The notes under the pieces: model-generated
Database searches by the model: none
What the model was told of the DNA's origin: nothing
Seen by the model: the letters and a program-made list of their open reading frames with translations, nothing else
Translations under genes and position numbers: made by a program
Shown: one piece after another, positions 28,701-37,107 of the stretch
Numbering within the stretch: position 1 is the stretch's first letter
Layout of the letters: each line of letters begins with the position of its first letter
From: Paulinella micropora
Lineage: Eukaryota > Cercozoa > Imbricatea > Euglyphida
Length of the DNA stretch: 37,107 nt
Reading direction: 5' to 3'
NCBI GenBank assembly: GCA_009731375.1
Contig: BJOX01000145.1
Location: forward strand, 64,677 to 101,783

Positions 28701-31524
28701 GAAATTACGCCCAATCATGTTTATTAGTAGGAAGTTGTGTGCGGCGGAGAGAAACTATTGCACAAGGCAAAGAGAGGCGTTGGCGGTAGTATGGGCCCTC
28801 AAGAGGCTCAGAGAGTATTTGTGGGGAGGACCTCAATTTACTGTCAGAACTGATCATCATAACCTGTTATGGTTGATGAATCATGAACAGACGGGACGGC
28901 TGGCGCGGTGGCAAGCGTTCTTGTCTTGTTTCGATTTTACAATGGTCCATCTACCGGGAAAGCGAAATGTGGTCGCTGATAGCCTCTCTAGGCTAGAGTT
29001 TAACTCAGAAGTATCGGCGTTGGTGTCCACGGTGGAGATGGAAGACTTGTCCACTGACAAGGTGTATGAGGTCAGCCACATTGAGGCGATGGAGATGGCG
29101 AGTGGAGTCCGATATGACCGCACAGGTCTACGGTACAGTCCACAAGGCCCGGATCACGGGATATGTTGTGAGCTACATACCCAGGAGGACGCTGAGTGGT
29201 CCTATGAGGTATATGAGAATGCGAAGGCGAACATAAGAGAGGAAGAGGAGACGCAGGAAGTTTATGCGGAGCCTCCTCAAGAGCGGAGAAGTGACCTAGA
29301 CGATGACCCGGAAAGAATCGGGGTACGGCTAGAAGATGGTACTATCCATATAGCCTCGCCTACCGCATGGAGGCAACAACAGGCTCAAGATCCGGAGTTT
29401 AAAGAACTGATACAGTTATATCAGAACCCGGATGAGCTACGGATGACGAAAGCGATCAAAGATCAGATGAAGGAGATGGGATGGAGAGATGGTCTACTGT
29501 GGTACAAGGGCCTTCACGGTCGCTATGCGTCACAGCCGGACAAATGGACCCTTTGGGTACCGGAGAGTCTGAGACGATTTATATTTGTCGCAGCCCACAA
29601 TTGCCCACTTTTGGCGCATCCGGGTCGACAACGAACTCATATGTTCGTAGCGAGGCGATTCTGGTGGAAGAAGATGAAGGAGGAGATAGATCAGGCGGTG
29701 GATGCATGCATCCCGTGCAAGATAAACAAAACACCACTGAAGGCAAATTTCGGCCTGATTGGCGAATTTCCTCTTCATGCGGGGATGTTTGAGTTTATAC
29801 ACATTGATCATGTGGGACCTTTCCCAGAATCGAAGGATGGTTACAAATACCTCCTTACGGCTATTGACAGAGCCACCAACTATGTGTGGATCATCCCTGT
29901 CAAAGACGTTACCGGCAAGACGACGGCCGAGGCGCTGATCGATAGGATCATCTCACAGATCGGAGTACCAAGAAAGATATGTTCTGATCGAGGCTCGGAC
30001 TTTAATAACGAGGTCATCGACAAACTATCTAAGTATTACGGGATGAAATGGCAATATGTTACTGCCTATAACCCGCGAGCAAATGGGAAAATCGAGCGGG
30101 TACACAGACCCCTCAAAGCCTCGCTAAAGATGTATTGCACGAAGAAGGAGAATCAAAGAGCATGGGTCGAGGCAGCACCATCATTTGCGTTTGCAATGAA
30201 CTGTCTACCCTCTACGGCGTTAGGAGGCTCGAAGAGCTCAATCTCGCCATATCAGTTAGTATATGGGCGTGAGCCTGATATCCCGACTTCGCTCCTTCAC
30301 CCAAAAGACACTTGGGCGGATGCGGATGAGTTGTTTGGGATGAGACTTAGAGTGAAGATGGAGGCGGAACAAATAGTCAGGGCGCATAGAGAGGCGGAGC
30401 GCCGAAAGACTGATGCTGAAGGGGTGCGACAAGCGCACTTGGATCAGATCAAGTTCCAGGTCGGGGATATTGTACTATTGTACCATCCTCAAGTCCCGAA
30501 GGGAGTCAGCTCTAAGCTGTTCACTCACTGGAAAGGACCTTATCAGATTATGGAACAGACGGGACCTCTGAATTACAAGATCAGGGGTAGAGGGAAGATG
30601 CAAATTGTGATTGTAAGAAGGCTGATTAAGTATGATCCCTTCTTACTGGAAGATGAATCCGTTGAGGAGGCGTTAAAACGGATGAAGGATGATTTCAAAG
30701 AGGTGCCGCCCATCCACAAGGAGGCTGGCATAGACCAAGACGATGCTTATCGGGCACCGATAGCTGAGAAGGAGGAGAGTGAGGTGGACAGCAAGGAGAA
30801 GACTGACCGCATAAGCGCGGTGGGGACTCAGTCCAAGTCTCCGCGAGAGCATAGCGGAAAGAAGGAGAAGATCACAGAGGCGCAGCTAAGGAGAGCGCGG
30901 AATGATCTTATCAACGACCAACCGAGGAAGGCGATGAGGTCGATGAGATCAAAGGACGTCCACCAGGAGGAGGAGGGGACGGACACTGACCCAAACGCGG
31001 GCAACGTTGAGATTGTCCATGAGCGATGGAAGGAAGGCGATGCGATAGCAACCATCGCATGGGTGAAAAATGTTTTCTATCTGATGAGACCAGCGGAACA
31101 ACATGTCGCTGATGACACTCTCTCAGACTTATACTTGATGCGGGTCGTGGCGGTCCCACGACAGATGCGTGTCACACGGACACTCAAAATATCATCAGCC
31201 GCAAAGATAGTACAACCGATACTCCAGTTCTGGAGAAGTATGGACCCGGTTGAGGATCCAAAGGCAAGACATTATCTGCCAGTATATAAAGACGCAAAAA
31301 GTCTCGAGACATGGGATGATACAATTACTCCCAGAGACAAGGATTACACTGCGTGGACCATTCAGACACTGCCAAGAGGAGTGCTTGATGTCCCTTTTGA
31401 ATTATCGTTGGGCGGAATCCCTAATAAGATCTGGGACATTCTCGAACAGTCAAAGTTCGATCTGACTTTTGTTGGTGGTCCTCCACCAGGCAAAGAAATC
31501 CGCGCCAGACGACGAAGGCAGTGA
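25711..31524 (+). CDS. pol: Ty3/gypsy Pol polyprotein, gypsy-2
   Basis: The frame is open from directly after the gag UGA. Counted from the GTG at 25744 it has 1,926 residues, without breaks. It aligns throughout with the gypsy-1 Pol. Key residues: retropepsin-like Asp179 in GNDTMANINIVG (Asp codon 26278), reverse transcriptase YIDD with Asp817 and Asp818 (28192), RNase H around VVDTDAS and TDHHN, and an integrase zinc module (AAHNCPLLAHPG... CIPC). The integrase catalytic residues are Asp1355 (29806), Asp1415 and Glu1451, followed by HWKGPYQI. The C-terminal region ends in GGPPPGKEIRARRRRQ, as in gypsy-1, and has no recognisable chromodomain. All catalytic residues of RT, RNase H and integrase are present, so the enzyme could be active. 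The lack of an early ATG points to expression as a Gag-Pol readthrough product. Confidence 0.93.
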   Translation: MEGEEERKEKTVKFNPKVTVLSNAVVQTGPTLPLCENKDVGTQRLQPQGSLIPVHTARLPMITDANRKARLAMEARRPMADVSPRPSKQPRTDSMSTVAAGGEQKDNVCTQVPQDNVAQIVNAPVPQNNKNVNEVKQEEKKEELKNLETRLQNLERKVLVLAANIHRPDALCYTELYCETLKTILKVGNDTMANINIVGRKFFNRYRDWVDGNMKKSTGTLKGVSSRTDITGIITLTFKLKSARVYRMDLYVVPGYHGSILLSYDQLATMGAVIDCAARRVIYGVKRGEENDIDPFNATDSYEAYELSLATDHKKMAIAHEALEVYVHPHVVRPDELSWTDNWESQVCTVTVPTCHWDKKSIDDLIEKRKEEIICVAQRSPSLARFAEGVGTDVHITNGYCFHAKVGEEKREAFVPRRTGRIPDTPPETIKSFITDFWGDEPTWPRSLSEVKKCLRTLFENNKPYTIILPYNEKAIWAQEIRDRLIDHPIPVPSRKQQLVVACRMGTREQSSAYKRKLRDLDKLKLIPQAFTCFDGFYTRKAPLQYARLIDMLVELGKDDEPDTVTYEKTGLDDVSEEDLGLEEDREPLKQHKQMSDEDFQEAARKILEEGVGTEKEKELLKAKLEANKEIFDPPHAGGVKPEDFTAVIYKIPGAEPSPAPRRANLSIHEAKIAEELARQLLNEDFIERSTSPIVSQPRIVPKPGGEWRLTVNYARVNKVLEEERNPLPTLEEGRRVLRNAKFYSVIDLKNGFWQIPLEEKSRWLTAFVVGMEIYQWKVLPMGLKQAPGLFQKAMQKMLSSQYDDLSDGGFMRRRGQKAGEYAFCYIDDIIVYSNTMEEHIDHLSDIFRRIGAFGLKCNLKKCQLAKTSVTYLGYEISHNRVSISKEKREEIMNRPIPKNRTELHSFLAMAQYYSQFIPDWGATRAKVEKMIDFGDFEKWDEEALQAFHALKDLIYKDPKDGGLVLTMPDFTKQFVVDTDASKFAIGAVLQQEDEEKKLRPIMFISRKLCAAERNYCTRQREALAVVWALKRLREYLWGGPQFTVRTDHHNLLWLMNHEQTGRLARWQAFLSCFDFTMVHLPGKRNVVADSLSRLEFNSEVSALVSTVEMEDLSTDKVYEVSHIEAMEMASGVRYDRTGLRYSPQGPDHGICCELHTQEDAEWSYEVYENAKANIREEEETQEVYAEPPQERRSDLDDDPERIGVRLEDGTIHIASPTAWRQQQAQDPEFKELIQLYQNPDELRMTKAIKDQMKEMGWRDGLLWYKGLHGRYASQPDKWTLWVPESLRRFIFVAAHNCPLLAHPGRQRTHMFVARRFWWKKMKEEIDQAVDACIPCKINKTPLKANFGLIGEFPLHAGMFEFIHIDHVGPFPESKDGYKYLLTAIDRATNYVWIIPVKDVTGKTTAEALIDRIISQIGVPRKICSDRGSDFNNEVIDKLSKYYGMKWQYVTAYNPRANGKIERVHRPLKASLKMYCTKKENQRAWVEAAPSFAFAMNCLPSTALGGSKSSISPYQLVYGREPDIPTSLLHPKDTWADADELFGMRLRVKMEAEQIVRAHREAERRKTDAEGVRQAHLDQIKFQVGDIVLLYHPQVPKGVSSKLFTHWKGPYQIMEQTGPLNYKIRGRGKMQIVIVRRLIKYDPFLLEDESVEEALKRMKDDFKEVPPIHKEAGIDQDDAYRAPIAEKEESEVDSKEKTDRISAVGTQSKSPREHSGKKEKITEAQLRRARNDLINDQPRKAMRSMRSKDVHQEEEGTDTDPNAGNVEIVHERWKEGDAIATIAWVKNVFYLMRPAEQHVADDTLSDLYLMRVVAVPRQMRVTRTLKISSAAKIVQPILQFWRSMDPVEDPKARHYLPVYKDAKSLETWDDTITPRDKDYTAWTIQTLPRGVLDVPFELSLGGIPNKIWDILEQSKFDLTFVGGPPPGKEIRARRRRQ

Positions 31525-32350
31525 CAAAGAAACTATTTTTCTTTATGCGTCTCAAATAAACTGATTGATTGCCCACGGCGTATCATGATTTGATCATGCA
31601 TCATCAGTTATCAATATGAATATTAAAAAGACTCAGTGATATAACTTGGCATTCGATCGCAACATACGAGTGCGAAAGGTCGATCGACGATGATACTACA
31701 CCGTATACGGGGATCGCTAGTGTATTGAGCGATGGTGTTCCCGGGTATGACCCTTTCCAAGTCCTGGGATGATGTTCTCGAAAATGAAATGTTCTCTGAA
31801 ACTTTCATTAAATTATTTTTTACGATAGATTATATACTGTCGTACCTGAGCACGGTCAATCTCTACTTGTGTCGGTATATCGCAGGGTCGGGTACATACA
31901 CCTCGACTTCGGATATAGCTATTAGGACTGGCCCCCTAATACTATATCATAGGATATCCGCCTTATACAAGGGTATGTCATTAAAAAAGACAATGTACTT
32001 ACGATCTCCCTGTGAATAATAATAATAATAATGATAATGATAAGAAGAAGAAGGAGATCAAAGGGGGAATCGTACTACAGCACCACGTTGCTTGTATTTT
32101 TTTATTAATTGTACGTTTGTTCTTGACATACTGCCGAAAAAAAAAAAAAAAAAAAAAGAAATTGAGGGGAAGGAGTTCAAAATTTACAAGAAAGGCTAGA
32201 GAATCCGCTTTGACGTGCCGTATGAGGATATATTTATCGTCTTTTAGCGTCTATCCGTGGGTCGATGCGCTGTGTGGCATGACTCCATAGCGCATACTAT
32301 TTGCAGAAAGAAATCAGAAGGTGTATGACGAAAATGCTATTTCCGTCATA
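31525..32350 (+). other. 3' non-coding region of gypsy-2, conserved with gypsy-1
   Basis: Homologous to 7168-6391 on the other strand, with patchy indels. It contains an AAT/AAG-rich stretch (about 32016-32056) and a run of 21 A (32137-32157) that are absent from gypsy-1. No ORF is shared by both copies. Confidence 0.5.
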
Positions 32351-32367
32351 AAATCGGGAGGGGGTAC
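32351..32367 (+). promoter_or_regulatory. Polypurine tract of gypsy-2
   Basis: AAATCGGGAGGGGGTAC directly precedes the 3' LTR start at 32368 and matches the gypsy-1 tract. Confidence 0.75.
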
Positions 32368-32605
32368 TGTAGGCATCACCCCCCGGATAGCCGGTAAAAA
32401 ATACCTTTTCCTGGTGACAGGTGCACCAGCTTGTTTTTCAGTATTATTTGTCCGGATTGGACCTGATGCTATTTTATTCCTGGTCTGTTGCCGTTTTCCT
32501 TTTTGGCTTCACTGAGCTAATATAACGAGACATCATTCTCATCTTTTGAGGACTGTGTTTGGTTGTATTACCGACTTTTTACGAGCTATCGTTGGGGGCA
32601 TTACA
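32368..32605 (+). repeat. 3' LTR of gypsy-2
   Basis: 238 bp, TGTAGGCATC to GGGGGCATTACA. It is nearly identical to the 5' LTR: two C/T differences, plus a substitution with a 1-bp indel in CTCATCTTTTGAGG against CTCATTCTTGAGG. Confidence 0.93.
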
Positions 32606-32609
32606 GCCA
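32606..32609. repeat. Target site duplication of gypsy-2, right copy
   Basis: GCCA after the 3' LTR repeats 21990-21993. Confidence 0.9.
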
Positions 32610-32867
32610 CGATGCCAATCGACACTTTAATTCGCAAGTAGATAGCAGAACTGACAAACTCAAAGGTAATAACGAAACTAAAATAAAGTCCGCACGACTG
32701 TAATTATTACACAATGGTTATTGTCCAATCCTAAAATGCCAATATAGACCGTTACGTCCGTTACCATTATTGATTAGAACTATACGGTCGTTCGGCTCAG
32801 TAGTATACGAATAAATTACTTACCAGTCACAAAGCAATTACTAACAGTAAACGTACTTATCCTACCA
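32610..32867 (-). repeat. 5' LTR of the copia element, outer part (right copy, split)
   Basis: Matches 13831-14081 with several substitutions and a 7-bp insertion near 32800. Together with 21916-21993 it restores a 336-bp LTR. Confidence 0.85.
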
Positions 32868-33356
32868 ACGTCCGAGGCTTACGACACGCATTACATATGA
32901 TGATGCCGGGCCGTACTGTCCAACCTAATTAATTTATTAATATCACTTAATAGGTCTAACAATTCTGCGTTGTGAGAAGTCAACAACCGGTAAGAGGGGG
33001 ACGCCCCGGTTGCCGGTCACGTCTTCAAGACTGGAACTTGAAGCATTGCGGAGACCCGTCGTCCATTGAAGTGCTTCTTTAATACAACCAATTCAATCCA
33101 CTCCGACCTCTGTCTTATATAAATAAGGGTCAAAGATGGTGGAAAATGTGCGAGACCAGCGGATCCAAAACCAACCAAGGCAAACACCAGCCAATTACCG
33201 TGGTCCGGCCTAACGATAATATATTGCGGTCTAAAAGTGTAACGGTCACTTCTAGTAATATTATCGTTAACCGGTTAAGAGGGTTATGCCTCTTCTTGTG
33301 TCTGGATTGACACAGTGGTATATTAAAGTAGCACATATTTACCTATCTGCGCCTAC
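32868..33356. other. Unique sequence right of the copia element
   Basis: No gene is supported. It contains the perfect 12-bp inverted repeat at 33211-33269. It also has two similar segments, AACCGGTAAGAGGG near 32987 and AACCGGTTAAGAGGG near 33270. Confidence 0.3.
33211..33269. repeat. Perfect 12-bp inverted repeat
   Basis: TAACGATAATAT at 33211-33222 and its exact reverse complement ATATTATCGTTA at 33258-33269, separated by 35 nt. It could be the ends of a tiny MITE-like element or a hairpin. Confidence 0.5.
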
Positions 33357-33476
33357 AAAGAAGAAGAAGAAGAAGAAGAAGAAGAAGAAGAAGAACTTGA
33401 GAACCTGAGAAGAAGAAGAAGAAGAAGAAGAAGAAGAAGAAGAAGAAGAAGAAGAAGAAAAAAAAAAAAAAAAAAA
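33357..33476. repeat. (GAA)n microsatellite with poly-A end
   Basis: Two blocks of AAG/GAA triplets flank AACTTGAGAACCTGAG and end in about 20 A. The word AACTTGA follows each block. Confidence 0.9.
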
Positions 33477-33716
33477 CTTGAAGATCAGCGCTCCTTCATT
33501 CGGTCAACGAGTCAAACCCCTCCTGGTTCTCGCGCTATGTTGAAGTTCAGTTCTGACGGCAAATTAAGCTTAGAATTGAAGCTTAATAAGCTTCAAGGCA
33601 ACCTCAGTTTGAATGTTTACTTTACTAATATCACGTTGATGGTGGGTTGGGCGACAGTGTGCGACATCGAAACGTTCAACTTTCGGCTCGACTTCACAAG
33701 CTCTGTCAGACTGAGC

Positions 33717-34812
<1,096 letters not shown>

Positions 34813-34832
34813 ATGATAAAACATGTAGAGGA

Positions 34833-34961
34833 TGGATGGATGGATAGATAGATAGATAGATAGATAGATAGAGAGGTAGATAGGTAGGTAGGTAGGTAGG
34901 TAGGTAGGTAGGTAGATAGATAGATAGATAGTAGATAGATAGATAGATAGATAGATAGGTG

Positions 34962-35008
<47 letters not shown>
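34833..35008. repeat. GATA/GGTA microsatellite
   Basis: Tandem GATA with an inner block of GGTA (about 34874-34912) ends at the start of repeat copy A. On the minus strand it reads (ATCT)n and directly follows the repeat unit. Confidence 0.95.
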
Positions 35009-35600
35009 GAGATATCGACTAATGTCAGAAAAAAGGAGCTTCTGATTTCGTGAACCGAGGGGGTCTGTGGGCAAAGTATTTTCCCGATGCCCAGGTAAGC
35101 CGTGATATTTGCACGGAAGGGACTAATACAGGCGATACCAGAAAAGCTCACTCGACAGCATGTCTCATCGAGAGCTCAAACCTCCCCAGTACCGGGCGGG
35201 GCCAGGGCTCGTTCCATAAGCGCGCCTTGCAGAACGAGCTCCCACCTCCATTACAGAGGACCCAGTAAGCAGATGGTGTTTTGAGACTGTGGCATCTCCA
35301 CAGAGCATCATCGACAACCGACAGTCCAGCATAAACCGACAGGGCACAGTGGGTGGTATTCCGGGCTCAACAAGCGAGAAAGGGCACCCTGAGGGAACAG
35401 GATTGTGCTTCCCGTCCCCATTTCGGCATGTGACTTATAGGAGTATGGCTGGGCACACATAAGGCACCCCACCATGGCCCAGCACTCCCACACCATCCCC
35501 TAATTGTCTGTCTGGCGACATATGGCACCCATTTCAAAACCAAGCCCAAGGGAGGGTCAGTGACACCTTGAGTGGCCTTGGTGGGATCTCCAGGTGGAGT
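35009..35600 (-). repeat. Repeat unit copy A (longest, about 595 bp)
   Basis: Plus-strand left edge GAGATATCGACTAATGTCAG. It runs through TGGGCAAAGTATTTTCCCGA and GGCGGGGCCAGGGCTCGTTC and ends near CTCCAGGTGGAGT. Read on the minus strand it ends TTTTTTCTGACATTAGTCG and is followed by (ATCT)n, like a LINE or SINE with a simple-repeat tail. No shared long ORF between copies was found. Confidence 0.75.
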
Positions 35601-35603
35601 GAT

Positions 35604-35782
35604 GAGATATCGACTAATGTCAGAAAAAAGGAGCTTCTGATTTCGTCAACCGAGGGGGTCTGTGGGCAAAGTATTTTCCCGATGCCCAGCTAAGCCGTGA
35701 TATTTGCACGGAAGGGACTAAAACAGGCGATACCAGAAGAGCTCTCTCGACAGCATGTCTCATCGAGAGCTCAAACCTCCCC
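35604..35782 (-). repeat. Repeat unit copy B (truncated)
   Basis: Matches the first 180 bp of copy A from GAGATATCGAC to AAACCTCCCC. It breaks there into GATA repeat, which is a 5' truncation on the minus strand. It follows copy A directly, with GAT between them. Confidence 0.8.
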
Positions 35783-35783
35783 G

Positions 35784-35846
<63 letters not shown>

Positions 35847-35847
35847 G

Positions 35848-35878
<31 letters not shown>

Positions 35879-35902
35879 TTAGATAGATAGATAGATAGAT
35901 AG

Positions 35903-35935
<33 letters not shown>

Positions 35936-35978
35936 GGAGTAGATAGATAGAGTAGAAAGATAAAGTAGATAGATAGAG

Positions 35979-36019
<41 letters not shown>

Positions 36020-36039
36020 GGATGGATAGATGGATAGAT
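35783..36039. repeat. GATA microsatellite
   Basis: Tandem GATA with interruptions (GGTA, GTTA, GTAGATAGA, GGAT), between copies B and C. Confidence 0.95.
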
Positions 36040-36580
36040 GAGATATCGACTAATGCCAGAAAAAAGGAGCTTCTGATTTCGTCAATCAAGGAAGTCTGTG
36101 GGTAAAGTATTAACCCGATGCCCAGCTAAGCCGTGATGTTTGCACGGAAGGGACTGATACAGGCGATACCAAATCTCCCTAGTACCAGGCGGGGCCAGGG
36201 CTCGTTCCATAAGCGCCCCTTGCAGAACGAGCTCCCACCTCCATTACAGAGGACCCAGTAAGCAGATGGAGTTTCGAGACTGTTCGACAGTCTAGTATAA
36301 ACCGACAGAGCACTGTGGGTTTTATTCCGGGCTCAACAAGCGAGAAAGGGCACCCTGAGGGAACAGGATTGTGCTTCCCGTCGCTATTTCGGCATGTGAC
36401 TTATAGGCGTATGGCTAGGCACACATAAGGCACCCCACCACGGGCCCAGCACACCCACACCATCCCCTAATTCTCTGTCTGTCGACAGATGGCAGCCATT
36501 TCAAAAAACCAAGCCCAAGGGAGGGTCAGTGACACCTCAAGTGGCCTTGGTTCACTACGTGGAGTAAGTGATGAGATCAA
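36040..36580 (-). repeat. Repeat unit copy C (with internal deletions)
   Basis: Same start as copy A. It lacks about 45 bp after GGCGATACC and a further piece after GAGACTGT, and ends near GTGGAGTAAGTGATGAG. Copy E shares the first deletion, which defines a subfamily. Confidence 0.75.
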
Positions 36581-36585
36581 CTGAT

Positions 36586-36659
36586 GAGATATCGACTAAT
36601 GTCAGAAAAAAGGAGCTTCTGATTTCGTCAACCAAGGAAGTCTGTGGGTAAAGTATTAC
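36586..36659 (-). repeat. Repeat unit copy D (short, truncated)
   Basis: Only the first 74 bp of the unit, up to GTGGGTAAAGTATTA, then GATA-type repeat. It is tandem to copy C. Confidence 0.75.
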
Positions 36660-36670
36660 TAGATAGATAG

Positions 36671-36718
<48 letters not shown>

Positions 36719-36807
36719 GAGATGTCGCAAAAGGAATGTAGTCCTTGCAAAGGAACGCAGTTTCACATCAAACATAGATAGATAGATAGATAGATGGACA
36801 GATAGAC

Positions 36808-36838
<31 letters not shown>

Positions 36839-36859
36839 CAGACAGATAGATAGACAGAC

Positions 36860-36913
<54 letters not shown>

Positions 36914-36947
36914 TTAGATAGTTAGATAGATAGATAGATAGATAGAT
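36660..36947. repeat. GATA/GACA microsatellites with a 50-bp unique spacer
   Basis: GATA runs at about 36660-36720 and 36773-36947, the latter with GACA blocks. Between them lies a spacer (about 36721-36772) reading GTCGCAAAAGGAATGTAG..., with AAAGGAA twice, not found elsewhere in the window. Confidence 0.9.
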
Positions 36948-37107
36948 GAAATATCGACTAATGTCAGAAAAAAGGAGCTTCTGATTTCGTCAACCAGGAA
37001 GTCTGTGGGTAAAGTATTAACCCGATGCCCAGCTAAGCCGTGATGTTTGCACGGAAGGGACTGATACAGGCAATACCAAAGCTCCCTAGTACCAGGCGGG
37101 GCCAGGG
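36948..37107 (-). repeat. Repeat unit copy E (runs off the window)
   Basis: Begins GAAATATCGACTAATGTCAG and follows copy C, including its deletion (GGCAATACC, then CTCCCTAGTACC), up to the window end. Confidence 0.8.

Larger units (their letters stand above)
21994..32605 (+). mobile_element. Ty3/gypsy LTR retrotransposon, gypsy-2, nearly complete and young
   Basis: The element is 10,612 bp: 5' LTR 21994-22230, primer site, leader, gag 23017-25710, pol 25711/25744-31524, non-coding 3' region, polypurine tract, 3' LTR 32368-32605. It is flanked by the 4-bp duplication GCCA and inserted into a copia LTR. Gag and pol have no frame breaks apart from one UGA between them. The LTRs differ by about three substitutions and a 1-bp indel over 237/238 bp. 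The element could be recently active. Confidence 0.93.
13753..32867 (-). mobile_element. Ty1/copia LTR retrotransposon, decayed, interrupted by gypsy-2
   Basis: The left copy of the LTR is 13753-14081. The right copy is split into 21916-21993 and 32610-32867 by gypsy-2. The internal region 14082-21915 encodes, on the minus strand and in copia order, gag, protease, integrase, reverse transcriptase and RNase H, with many frame breaks. Without the nested element it would be about 8.5 kb. The two LTRs differ by about a dozen substitutions and a 7-bp indel (CGGCTCAGTAGTATACG against CGACTATACG), so it is older than gypsy-2. Confidence 0.85.

Noticed and set aside
36721-36772. Small hairpin in the unique spacer between GATA tracts
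   Set aside because: Only a 5-bp AAGGA/TCCTT pairing; too weak in low-complexity surroundings.

Overview
This is a nuclear window from a eukaryote, most likely a unicellular protist. Evidence: GT-AG introns of about 67-72 nt (5206-5272, 5608-5679), a ubiquitin gene, three kinds of retrotransposon (DIRS-like with a tyrosine recombinase, Ty3/gypsy, Ty1/copia) and long microsatellites. A perkinsid or another alveolate would fit, but that is a low-confidence impression; no spliced-leader sequence was seen. There are no bacterial operons, CRISPR arrays, rRNA genes or complete tRNA genes.

Layout. 1-1791: the 3' part of a DIRS-like element (RNase H, then tyrosine recombinase in an overlapping frame). 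2018-4920: a frame-broken gag and protease relic of an LTR element. 4945-5847: an intron-containing gene fragment of unknown function, followed by an ORF (5861-6126) cut by a retroelement LTR. 6127-12922: a minus-strand Ty3/gypsy element (gypsy-1) with an intact 1,917-residue pol and a 3' LTR, but no recognisable gag or 5' LTR. 13389-13525: four tandem small stem-loops with a conserved loop and covarying stems. 13753-32867: a decayed minus-strand Ty1/copia element whose right LTR is split by a nearly complete plus-strand Ty3/gypsy element (gypsy-2, 21994-32605). Gypsy-2 has a 4-bp target duplication, near-identical 237/238-bp LTRs, an 897-residue gag and a 1,926-residue pol in the same frame, separated by one UGA. 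33717-34148: a minus-strand ubiquitin gene with an unusual tail, preceded by a roughly 655-bp polypurine/polypyrimidine tract. 34833-37107: GATA-type microsatellites alternating with five copies of a unit of about 595 bp that look like retroposons with an (ATCT)n 3' tail.

How the parts relate. Gypsy-1 and gypsy-2 belong to one family: pol, the non-coding 3' region and the LTRs align on opposite strands, so each helps interpret the other. The gypsy-2 LTRs differ at only a few positions, while the copia LTRs differ at about a dozen plus a 7-bp indel. This agrees with the nesting order: copia is older and gypsy-2 younger. Gag, protease, reverse transcriptase, RNase H and integrase of gypsy-2 form a potentially complete machinery; the copia proteins carry many frame breaks. 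The points most worth a second look are the covarying stem-loop array, the in-frame UGA between gag and pol, the non-canonical protease motif, the Gag with a CCCH-like finger and RGG tail, primer sites that resemble tRNA anticodon arms, the ubiquitin fusion tail, and the 5'-truncated tailed repeats at the right end.
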